From Aculops lycopersici (lineage: Eukaryota; Arthropoda; Arachnida; Trombidiformes; Eriophyidae), in contig WNKI01000001.1 of the NCBI GenBank assembly GCA_015350385.1, positions 2,764,553-2,828,552 on the forward strand: DNA of 64,000 bases. The letters are read 5' to 3'. Made by a program: the position numbers and the translations under genes. Shown piece after piece: positions 32,001 through 40,543 of the stretch. Below the pieces are notes generated by a model that was not told the origin of the DNA, made no database searches, and saw nothing but the letters and a program-made list of their open reading frames with translations. Positions within the stretch are counted from its first letter, which is position 1. Each line of letters opens with the position of its first letter.

Positions 32001-32422
32001 GTGTTATTGCCAAGTTGGAGTCGCGTATTCGCGATATTGAAATTGAACTCGAGGAGGAGCGTAGACGTCATGCTGAAACCCAGAAGACATTGCGCAAAAA
32101 GGACGCCAGGTGCAAGGAATTGCTGGTCCAATGCGAGGAGGAGCACAAGGCCTTCCAGTTGGCCCAGGAATCTAGCGACAAACTCCAGGAGAAGGTCAAG
32201 GTTTACAAGAGACAAATTGCCGAACAGGAGGGATTAACTCAACAAAACTTGACTAGAGTGCGAAGATTCCAACGCGAATTGGAGGCCGCCGAGGATAGAG
32301 CCGATCAAGCGGAGACCAACTTAAATTTCATTCGCGCAAAGCACCGTTCCTGGGTTACCGCAGCAAATCCACAGCAACAAAACCAAAAGTCGGTGTTTGT
32401 TAACGAGGACCAGCAATATTAA
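29037..32422 (+). CDS. Prm: Paramyosin, three exons
   Basis: Coiled-coil core protein of invertebrate thick filaments; in mites it is a known group 11 allergen. Exon 1 is 29037-29147, exon 2 29759-30069, exon 3 30217-32422. Introns start GTAAGT and GTGAGT and end AACAG and CGCAG; phases are 0 and 2. The spliced product is 875 residues, the family length. Seen: a short non-helical head (KYMYKTAPGNSGELSIEYGT), then near-continuous heptads with [55 protein letters not shown] and RRFQRELEAAEDRADQAE. A non-helical QN-rich tail ends DQQY. The head and first coils look closer to mite than insect paramyosin (from memory). The third exon holds 84% of the protein. Confidence 0.96.
29148..29758 (+). other. 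Intron 1 of paramyosin
   Basis: 611 bases, GT-AG, phase 0. A TTTTC/TATTC repeat follows the donor (29158-29193). No conserved frame inside. Confidence 0.85.
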
Positions 32423-33296
32423 TTTGGTCTTGAGTTAGCAAAAACCAAAAACAGTTGCTACAAATTTCTTCTCGATGGTCAACAACAGCAACAACCGGGG
32501 AGTCGGTCATTTTGGGGTCGCGCGCAGGTGTGTAGAGGGCTGTGTAGTGAATGGGCGCATTCGACTGGATTGTATGGTGAAAAGAAAAAAATTATGCAAT
32601 CTAAAGCTAGAAAACTTGACAGAGAAGAATGCGCTAGGAGAATAACTTGAGATAGGAACCGGAAGCTACTGTGCTCTGCGTATCTTTACATAGATGGATA
32701 CATAGAAGCAACTTCACTGAAACTGGTTCCCATCGAGCTCGTGACATGGGCTGCCAAGCAAAAGGTAACTCACACACACACACACACAAACAATAGGCCA
32801 TATACACACGCAACCTCAACAACAAATCGACAAACTCACTTGAGCAACATCATTATCAATCATCATGAGATAATAATAATTTAGCGACTTGAGATTTCAA
32901 GCCACTGGAAAGTGTTAATTGCATTACATGAACACAGAACACCACGACGATCAAAGAGACACCGATCTTTCGTAAAGGACAAACAACTACTACTACTACC
33001 AATACTACCACTACACTAAATATCACCCAAAAACACATCACAGACACACACACATACACACAAACAAAACTACCACATGACACAAAACACAAATATAATT
33101 ACACGACACGATAATATAAAATTCGAGGGCACTTGTTGGTTTCATTCAGACACAATTGAGAAAATAAACATCTTAAAAAAATTATAACCTTCGCTTGTTG
33201 AACGCTCATCTCTACGCTAAGCTCCATAAGCCTTCTTCAAGGTTAACGTCCATTGTTGTAACAGGTGAGACGACTTCAATTAATTAATATTCGTTA
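32423..33296. other. 3' region between paramyosin and TYW3
   Basis: Tail-to-tail gap with a CA microsatellite (32771-32787), ACT/TAC runs, and AATAAA on the + strand at 33163-33168. The last could end a ~740-base paramyosin 3' UTR. No gene seen. Confidence 0.5.
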
Positions 33297-34016
33297 CTAA
33301 GATTGGGCTCTACCGCATGGAGAATCTGGACAATGTTCCATTGATGAAAACTCGCTTGCTACAGCATCCTCAAACCTATTCAATCTTTCAAAGTTATCAT
33401 TCAGCCTTTTGTTACACTCCTCCTGGAGGAATTCTACGTGTTCTGTGTTCAGTTCAAACTTGTTCCACAAATGCACCGGTGACTCTAGGGATCCTGTAGA
33501 CCTAATGGCAACCATAAACTTATCAGGCTTTCCTAGGGTGATTCCGGAATTTCGGCATCCATTGGCCAGTGCCATGTTGAGTAATTTTTTAGCTTTCTTG
33601 AGATCGTAACATTGGATGTGCATTATAAATGGCTCGAATTTGAGCCATAGACAGTAACGGATACTTTTGGGTCCATTCTGGGATTCCCAGCAGGTTGAGG
33701 AAATGGCATTGTCCATCTGCCTACTAAGGAACTTGTCCACAACTTCATTCAACTCTCCAGGTTCTAACATTTGATGGCTATTTAGGTGGAATACACTCTC
33801 CTTTTTCTTGCCAGAGTTTAGTTCTGGTTTTGAAATCGCCGTAATCCGACCGGAGCATGTTGAGGTGGTGTAATAAAATGGATTCTCGTTGATGATCTCA
33901 ACCAATCTCCTGATTGGGTCGTCGATGCTTCCCTTTCGGCTCAAGTCTGTTTTATTGAGACATTGCTCCTTGAACTTAACAAATTGTTTGTACTTCTCTG
34001 AGTCAATTTCGTCCAT
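33297..34016 (-). CDS. TYW3: tRNA wybutosine-synthesizing protein 3
   Basis: S-adenosylmethionine-dependent methyltransferase of wybutosine synthesis on tRNA-Phe position 37. Seen: KGSIDDPIRRLVEIINENP followed by TTSTCSGRI (residues ~50-58), the family signature. Then come WLKFEPFIMHIQCYDL, the conserved GCRNSGITLG, and KFMVAIRST. Length is 239, close to the human protein. The C-terminal ~40 residues are variable. Single exon; the first Met opens the conserved region. Divergent from TOP3A across 335 bases. Confidence 0.93.
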   Translation of the reverse strand: MDEIDSEKYKQFVKFKEQCLNKTDLSRKGSIDDPIRRLVEIINENPFYYTTSTCSGRITAISKPELNSGKKKESVFHLNSHQMLEPGELNEVVDKFLSRQMDNAISSTCWESQNGPKSIRYCLWLKFEPFIMHIQCYDLKKAKKLLNMALANGCRNSGITLGKPDKFMVAIRSTGSLESPVHLWNKFELNTEHVEFLQEECNKRLNDNFERLNRFEDAVASEFSSMEHCPDSPCGRAQS

Positions 34017-34351
34017 TTCAGAATGCCTAATTGATGGATAATGATGATATTGTTTCTATGCGATACAATAGCAATATTCACATGGCTGCATGATTCTCTG
34101 CAGTTTTCGCCATCTTTTAGTCGAGATTCAGAGAAACGAGGTGATCAGTGAGTAAACAAACTTTGAACACGTGCGCCAAACAGCAAAGTTCAGCGGGCAA
34201 AAATCTCGCGCAATTTGCACTCGTTGCAGAAACACGAGCAATCGGTTAGTCAATAATGGACTATTTCAATCGATTAGTATATTTTGAGATCGTCCATCTG
34301 AATCAATTAGTGACCATGTGATAGATTTGGAATTGTCAATGATGTATAGAG
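34017..34351. promoter_or_regulatory. Bidirectional promoter region, TYW3 / TOP3A
   Basis: 335 bases between the two start codons. A two-codon upstream ATG-TAG lies at about 34342 before the TOP3A long start; this could modulate use of the first versus the second in-frame ATG. Confidence 0.5.
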
Positions 34352-36337
34352 ATGCTGAAGATAATAAAATTATTCAAGTCAACAAGGATATCAGCTTTAG
34401 CTACCAGACTTAAAGCAACAACAGAGATCTCAAAATCGTCAACTATAATGAGAGTATTGAATGTGGCCGAGAAGAATGATGCTGCCAAGAATATTGCAGG
34501 TCTTCTATCACGAGGCACAGCATCGAGAGCCGAGGGTTTGTCAAAGTTCAACAAGATTTATAGATTCCAATGTGATGTACCCCAGTTGAATGGCCGTTGC
34601 GATATGACCATGACATCAGTGAGCGGACATCTGACTAACTTCGACTTCGGACCTTATGACAAATGGAATGCTTGCCCTCCCCAGCAACTATTTGATTGCC
34701 AGCTCAACGAGAGTGTCATTGCAGATAGAAGAAATCAAGATATCAAGAAAACCTTGGAACGTGAGGCTCGCTCTCATCAGGCTCTCATTATATGGACTGA
34801 CGGTGATAGTGAAGGAGAGAATATTGGGTTCGAGATCATTAGGACATGCTGTTCAGTTAATAGAAACTTGAAACTATGGCGTGCCAAATTTTCAGAGATC
34901 ACTCCAAGAGCTATGAACATTGCAATCAACAACCTTGTAGAGCCAAACGAGCATATAGCAAAGGCTGTGGATGTCAGAAAGGAGCTGGATCTAAGGTTCG
35001 GTGCTGTCTTCACTAGATACCAAACGATGTTACTTCAGAAAGCAGGTTGTCTTGCACCGGCACAAGGGTCTACGAGTAGTCTCGTTAGCTACGGTCCTTG
35101 CCAATTTCCAACCATGGGTTTCGTTATCGATCGTTACTTGCAAATCTTTAACTTTGTACCCCAACCATTCTGGACAATCGCAGTGAAAGATAAGCGTGAG
35201 AATATTGAGGTTGCATTCAACTGGAAGAGACATAGACTTTTTGAGGAGAATGCCTGTCTAGCCTTTTATTCCAAGATGATGGAGTGTCCGAAGGCTCGCG
35301 TTACAAGCGTTCAAGGAAAAGAGAAGAAGAATTGGAGACCAGAGCCTATGTACACTACTTCTATGGAAAAGTTGGCCTCAACCAAACTCAGAATCACAGC
35401 CAAAGAGGCTCTCTCAATTGCCGAAAAGCTTTACACATCCGGTTATATCAGTTATCCTAGAACTGAGACAAATATTTTTCCTAAGGGAATGAACCTGGCC
35501 AACATCGTCGAGCAACAGGTGAGACACCCCCAGTGGGGTAATTTTGCACAAAGAATACTCCAGGAGGGTGGACCAACCCCGAGGCAGGGGAAGAAGACAG
35601 ATAATGCGCATCCACCGATTCATCCTACTAAGTTCGCCGACAGTTTGCATGGCAAAGAAGCGAGTATGTATGAACTTATAACTAGACACTTCTTGGCTTG
35701 CGTCAGCAAGGATGCGCTAGGTGCCGAGACTACAGTTGGTATTAATATCAATGGTGAGGATCTTTCGGCAAATGGATTGATTGTGTTGGAGCAAAACTAC
35801 CTTGAGGTATACCCATACTTCAAATGGAATACCAAAGAGATACCCAAATTTCTGATGAACGAAGAATTTGTACCTGACTCTATCAGAATGAACGACGGAA
35901 AAACTTGTCCACCTCTTTTATTAACTGAATCGGAACTCATCAGTTTAATGGAAAAGCACGGTATTGGTACTGATGCGACTCATGCCGATCATATAGACAA
36001 AATTCAAAAGAGAGAATATGTAAAGGTTTTGCCAAAGAACAAGAGATTTTGTCCCACCAAACTTGGTCTAGCCCTATACGATGGCTATCATTCAATGCAA
36101 TTTACACATCTGATCAAACCAAAACTCAGGAGTCGGCTGGAAAAGGATCTAAATAGCATTGCCGAGTGTCAGAAGCAGCCGCGTGATGTGGCCCAAATGT
36201 ACATTGCCGAGCACAAAAGTATCTACGAGGTAGCCGATCGCGAGAGTTCAAAGTTAATCCAGGCTTTCCATGCTAACAAAAACAAAGAAGAGCCCGAGCA
36301 GTTGATTAAAGCAAGATTTCCCGCAGAATACAGGTGA
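34352..36337 (+). CDS. TOP3A: DNA topoisomerase III alpha, short form without C-terminal zinc domains
   Basis: Type IA topoisomerase that passes single strands and, with BLM/RMI, dissolves double Holliday junctions; a mitochondrial form separates mtDNA. Seen: Toprim start RVLNVAEKNDAAKNIA, acidic DGDSEGEN with D150/D152/E154, and VDVRKELDLRFGAVFTR. Then catalytic Y368 in GYISYPRTETN, GGPTPRQGKKTDNAHPPIHPTK, and LMEKHGIGTDATHADHI. The residue after the second Asp is Ser where DREGE is usual. Residues 1-32 are basic and hydroxyl-rich like a mitochondrial presequence; the second Met (34448) would give a nuclear form. The frame ends at TACAGGTGA, which contains a good donor. Splicing a ~58-base intron to about 36392 would change the end to RFNFVN. 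Either way it lacks the zinc ribbons and GRF fingers of the ~1000-residue animal enzyme. Confidence 0.92.
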   Translation: MLKIIKLFKSTRISALATRLKATTEISKSSTIMRVLNVAEKNDAAKNIAGLLSRGTASRAEGLSKFNKIYRFQCDVPQLNGRCDMTMTSVSGHLTNFDFGPYDKWNACPPQQLFDCQLNESVIADRRNQDIKKTLEREARSHQALIIWTDGDSEGENIGFEIIRTCCSVNRNLKLWRAKFSEITPRAMNIAINNLVEPNEHIAKAVDVRKELDLRFGAVFTRYQTMLLQKAGCLAPAQGSTSSLVSYGPCQFPTMGFVIDRYLQIFNFVPQPFWTIAVKDKRENIEVAFNWKRHRLFEENACLAFYSKMMECPKARVTSVQGKEKKNWRPEPMYTTSMEKLASTKLRITAKEALSIAEKLYTSGYISYPRTETNIFPKGMNLANIVEQQVRHPQWGNFAQRILQEGGPTPRQGKKTDNAHPPIHPTKFADSLHGKEASMYELITRHFLACVSKDALGAETTVGININGEDLSANGLIVLEQNYLEVYPYFKWNTKEIPKFLMNEEFVPDSIRMNDGKTCPPLLLTESELISLMEKHGIGTDATHADHIDKIQKREYVKVLPKNKRFCPTKLGLALYDGYHSMQFTHLIKPKLRSRLEKDLNSIAECQKQPRDVAQMYIAEHKSIYEVADRESSKLIQAFHANKNKEEPEQLIKARFPAEYR

Positions 36338-36391
36338 GCCGCTGGCTCAACTGAGACAACAAGGTGATTCTCACTCGCCTGCCCACTAACA
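36334..36391 (+). other. Candidate mini-intron at the TOP3A 3' end
   Basis: CAG|GTGAGC opens at 36334 and a CTAACAG acceptor closes near 36391. Splicing replaces the immediate TGA by six codons (FNFVN after R) before the next TGA. RNA evidence would be needed to choose. Confidence 0.4.
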
Positions 36392-37027
36392 GGTTCAACT
36401 TTGTTAATTGACTGCTAAGATCTATCAAAACAAATCTTTCGCTTCCGTGAATTCAATCTACGTATTTGATTTACATGCATCGATTGGAAAGATGGATTCG
36501 TATAGTGAAAGTATGCAACGAAATGGGAATGACCTTGAAATTTGTGCACCTGTCGCGCGTAAACAAACACGCTATTTACACATTCACCTGCGCTGTACGC
36601 GCTCGCCGCCTCGATTCTCGCTACTACCTCGTTACTTGAACAACTGGTTATTATTGATTAGTTTTCTAGTCCCATCTTCTCAAGGGCTCACAAACTCATC
36701 AAAGAGCAAGACTAGCCCAAGGTGATGAGGACCCTCTTGAGAAATTTACATAAAACTCAGTCCAAGCCGTGGTTTAAATATAAGCGCGTCTCCGAGTGCA
36801 GACATGCGCATGGCGACCGCGAACACATGGACTTTCCACAGCGAGAATCTCGCATCTACTCTCTCTCACTCTCTCTCGCTCGCTCTGTTGCCTAGGTATC
36901 TCCCTTCCCAAATCACAAGCGAACTCGAAAGAGATAATAACAATTGATATTTAAATCTGAATATATATATATATTTATATATGTATATATATTTGCATCC
37001 AATCAGGTAATTGGTCTCAAGAAAAAT
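36338..37027. other. Short intergenic region and 5' region of clueless
   Basis: Holds CT-rich patches near 36855-36890 and a TA microsatellite (36960-36990) directly before the clueless start. A CAATCAG acceptor-like site at about 37006 suggests a possible 5' non-coding exon upstream. Confidence 0.45.
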
Positions 37028-40000
37028 ATGACTACAGCTGAACAGGAATTTGTCTTCATTCAGGAAACAGCCTTTACTGTCGTAATACAATGTCCAAACT
37101 TGGAACCATTCGAGATTCAAGTGAGCTCCACGGAGCTTGTCCAGGAAATCCATCACTTGCTCATGGACCGTGAGGACACCTGCCATAGGACGTGTTTCTC
37201 GCTTCAATTAGATGGAGTTACCTTGGATAATTTTGCCGAGCTGAAAAATATTGAAGGTTTAAAGGAAGGTAGTGTTATCAAGGTTATTGAGGAACCTTAT
37301 ACAGTGAGAGAGGCAAGAATTCACCTGAGGCATGTTAGGGATCTAATCAAGTCCCTTGATTATAATGATGCTTACAATGGGTTAGATTGCCACTCATTAT
37401 CATTTCTCTATACAATTACTAGTGGTGATATTACAGCCGAGCGACATTCGACTAAGAATCCAAAAAACTCTTTTGTCGATTGCACTCCTCCAAGTTTCAT
37501 TCTACCAGGCTCCAAGGAGCGACTTCTGAAACCATTACACCCTATTACCCAATCAGATGAACAAAACAAAGTTCCTATTGCCTTGAAGGTCCTGACTGCC
37601 AGCTGTTGGAATCCACCACCGGGCCATAGGAAGTTGCATGGCGATCTCATCTACGTGCACGTGGTTACCAACGAGGATAGGCGACTTAATATAACAGGCT
37701 CAACTAAGGGATTCTATCTCAATCAATCAACCGAGGAAGAGTTTAATCCAGCTCCAGCCTCGCCAAAGGTAATCTATCACTCGCTAACCGAGTTGCTCAA
37801 TGCACAGAGTCAATCGTTTAAGAGAAATTTTGCTCAAATTCAACGTAAGCGTCACCAGAAGCATCCATTCGAACGCGTTGCAACTCCCTACCAAGTCACA
37901 ACTTGGTGTGCTCCAATTCTTGAGCACAGTATCGACTCAATCCGAGCTGAGGATACATTCTCCTCAAAGCTTGGCTATGAAGAGAATATACCTGGACAAA
38001 CTAGAGATTGGAACGAGGAACTACAAACAACCCGCGAGCTTCCAAGAAAAAGTCTGCCCGAGCGGCTTCTGCGGGAGCGAGCCATTTTCAAGGTTCATTC
38101 AGACTTTGTTGCGGCCGCAACAAGGGGCGCAATGGCTGTGGTCGATGGTAATGTCATGGCTATAAATCCAGGTGAAGAGACAAAGATGCAAATGTTCATT
38201 TGGAACAGTATCTTCTTTAGTCTTGGCTTTGATGTTCGCGACCATTATCGCGAGCTAGGCGGCGATGCCGCCGCTTTGGCCGCTCCAATCAACGATCTCC
38301 AAGGAGTCAAGGCATACTCTTCGGTTGACACGGAGGGTCTCTACACCCTAGGTACAGTTGTCATCGATTACCACGGTTATCGTGTAACAGCTCAAAGTAT
38401 CATACCAGGTATTCTGGAACGTGAACAGGAGCAGTCTGTCATTTATGGTTCAGTTGACTTTGGTCACACTGTTATGTCACATCCAAAATACCTGGAGCTG
38501 CTTGCTAAGGCCGCGCCAATCCTCAAGATTGCACCGCATAAGGTATTAAATGAGAAAGACGAAGAGATTGAAATTTGCTCATCAGTTGAATGCAAGGGTA
38601 TCATTGGTAACGATGGTCGACATTATATCCTGGACTTACTTAGAACCTTCCCACCTGATGTCAACTATTTGGCCTTAGAGGGCCCAGAGGGTGAGCTAGC
38701 CGATGAGTTAAAAGAGCTTGGGTATCCCAAGAAGTTCAAGCACAAGTTATGCTGTCTCCGTCAGGAGTTAGTAGATGCGTTTTGTGATTCTAAAGGAGCA
38801 CAAAACGCGGCCGAGATTCGCTTCAATCCAGATGTATTCTCAGATGGAGTTCGTCACCAAAAAACAGATCTCGAACTATTGAAACGAGAACGCGATTTAG
38901 TCAAAGAGGCTGCCAAATTCTTAGTCATTAGTCAATTAGGAGCTTTCATAAACGATTCAATGGATCACACTTCGGCCCCATTGGATGGATCAATGTTAGT
39001 TGAGTCAATGCATACACGTGGTATTAATGTTAGATATTTAGGTAGAATAACCCTTCTACTATCGCAGATAAAGCAATTGGATTATTTATACGCAATTGCA
39101 ACTACGGAGCTCATTGGTAGGGCTGTGAAACATGTCTTCTGTTCGTACATCCAGGATGTAGATAACATGAACATAGCTGCAGCTATCAGTCACTTTTTGA
39201 ACTGCTACCTATCTAGTTGTAGTAATTTAAATCCCACTATCAGTCATGAACACTTTTCAAATGACGACCACTCCTCGTCGGCCGGTGGTAATGGCGGAAG
39301 TAATGGTACTGGTGGAAGTCAAGGTGGTGCAAACAACAAGAAGATGGCCTCAAAGAGGAGGGGCAAGAGAAAACGTCGTGATAATTTAACAAACAATCAA
39401 AACAACGACTGGATACTAACGACACCAAAATCATTGTGGTCATGCATCCTATCGGAATTGGAACAATATTATAGTTATAAATTAGAAGCAACTAGTCTAG
39501 ATTCATTGATTGAAGAGCATCGCCTGCACAAGATTATCTTTCTAAGATCATTTTGTGTTAAAACAGGTGTTCAAGTATTATTGAGAGAATATAACTTCGA
39601 CAGTAAGGGCCGTCCAACGTTTGGAGAGGAGGATTTATTGAATGTGTTTCCAATTGTCAAGCACATTGATCCGCGCGCAAGTGATGCTTATACTTTTTAC
39701 ACCACTGGTCAGGCAAAGATTCAGCAAGGTTATCTGAAGGAGGGCCATGAATTAATTTGCGAGTCATTGAATTTATTGAACCACGTGTTTGGTCCAATGC
39801 ATCCGACAATAGCTCAGTGTTTGCGCATGGTGGCTAGATTGAATTACATAATGGGCGATAACACCGACGCGATGTCTTATGAACAAAAGGCTGTGTTGAT
39901 GAGCGAAAAGGTTAATGGAATCGATCACCCGAGGACAATAATAGAATACACTCACCTGGCATTATACTGTTTTGTCAATGGGCAGGTAACAACAGCCTTA

Positions 40001-40501
40001 AAGTTGCTCTACAGAGCTAGGTACCTCCTTTTGATGGTCTGCGGCGAGAATCATCCAGAGATGGCTGTTCTGGATAGCAACATTGGACTTATATTACATG
40101 CTGTCTGCGAGTACGACCTATCATTTAGATTCCTCAAAAACGCCCTCAAGCTCAATATCAACTTCTTCGGACCGAAGCACATGAAAGTGGCTGTTAATTT
40201 TCATTTAGTTGCTCGCACTCAATCTTGCACCGGCGACTTCCGGGGCGCCCTTCAAAATGAGAAGGAAACCTTTGCTATTTATAGGCAAATTTTGGGTAGT
40301 GAACACGAGAAGACAAAAGAGAGTGGGGAATGTTTGCGCCACTTGACTCAACAAGCCGTCGTGTTGGCAAAGAAATTGAATGAAATGAACCAAGGCAACG
40401 CTAGTCCATTTATACCGCCCATCAACATTCAACGACCTACAATGAGCTCAGTGATCGAGATGCTGAACATAATCAATGGAATTATCTTCCTGCCAGATTG
40501 A
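37028..40501 (+). CDS. clu: Clueless / CLUH, clustered mitochondria protein
   Basis: Cytosolic RNA-binding protein that binds mRNAs of nuclear-encoded mitochondrial proteins and keeps mitochondria dispersed. Seen in ~1157 residues: N-terminal CLU-N domain (about 10-95, with HHLLMDREDTCHRTCFSLQLDG and EEPYTVREARIHLRHVRDLI). The CLU domain (about 330-540) has RELPRKSLPERLLRERAIF, GQTRDWNEELQ and GIIGNDGRHYILDLLRTFPPD. A central region contains a low-complexity G/N/S insert with basic KRRGKRKRR (about 750-785). Tetratricopeptide repeats (about 885-1105) include TTALKLLYRARYLLL. It ends shortly after VIEMLNIINGI, without the longer C-terminal tail of the human protein. The frame is open to 36944, but that extension is translated from a TA microsatellite, so I start at MTTAEQEF. 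Single exon. Confidence 0.95.
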   Translation: MTTAEQEFVFIQETAFTVVIQCPNLEPFEIQVSSTELVQEIHHLLMDREDTCHRTCFSLQLDGVTLDNFAELKNIEGLKEGSVIKVIEEPYTVREARIHLRHVRDLIKSLDYNDAYNGLDCHSLSFLYTITSGDITAERHSTKNPKNSFVDCTPPSFILPGSKERLLKPLHPITQSDEQNKVPIALKVLTASCWNPPPGHRKLHGDLIYVHVVTNEDRRLNITGSTKGFYLNQSTEEEFNPAPASPKVIYHSLTELLNAQSQSFKRNFAQIQRKRHQKHPFERVATPYQVTTWCAPILEHSIDSIRAEDTFSSKLGYEENIPGQTRDWNEELQTTRELPRKSLPERLLRERAIFKVHSDFVAAATRGAMAVVDGNVMAINPGEETKMQMFIWNSIFFSLGFDVRDHYRELGGDAAALAAPINDLQGVKAYSSVDTEGLYTLGTVVIDYHGYRVTAQSIIPGILEREQEQSVIYGSVDFGHTVMSHPKYLELLAKAAPILKIAPHKVLNEKDEEIEICSSVECKGIIGNDGRHYILDLLRTFPPDVNYLALEGPEGELADELKELGYPKKFKHKLCCLRQELVDAFCDSKGAQNAAEIRFNPDVFSDGVRHQKTDLELLKRERDLVKEAAKFLVISQLGAFINDSMDHTSAPLDGSMLVESMHTRGINVRYLGRITLLLSQIKQLDYLYAIATTELIGRAVKHVFCSYIQDVDNMNIAAAISHFLNCYLSSCSNLNPTISHEHFSNDDHSSSAGGNGGSNGTGGSQGGANNKKMASKRRGKRKRRDNLTNNQNNDWILTTPKSLWSCILSELEQYYSYKLEATSLDSLIEEHRLHKIIFLRSFCVKTGVQVLLREYNFDSKGRPTFGEEDLLNVFPIVKHIDPRASDAYTFYTTGQAKIQQGYLKEGHELICESLNLLNHVFGPMHPTIAQCLRMVARLNYIMGDNTDAMSYEQKAVLMSEKVNGIDHPRTIIEYTHLALYCFVNGQVTTALKLLYRARYLLLMVCGENHPEMAVLDSNIGLILHAVCEYDLSFRFLKNALKLNINFFGPKHMKVAVNFHLVARTQSCTGDFRGALQNEKETFAIYRQILGSEHEKTKESGECLRHLTQQAVVLAKKLNEMNQGNASPFIPPINIQRPTMSSVIEMLNIINGIIFLPD

Positions 40502-40509
40502 TACACATT

Positions 40510-40512
<3 letters not shown>

Positions 40513-40541
<29 letters not shown>
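40513..40541. repeat. (TA)n microsatellite
   Basis: About 14 AT units just after the clueless stop codon, within its probable 3' UTR. Confidence 0.85.

Positions 40542-40543
<2 letters not shown>

Noticed and set aside
36944..37027. 28-residue N-terminal extension of clueless
   Set aside because: Encoded by a TA microsatellite (Tyr/Ile-rich); the conserved protein begins after it, and an acceptor-like CAATCAG suggests non-coding leader or intron.
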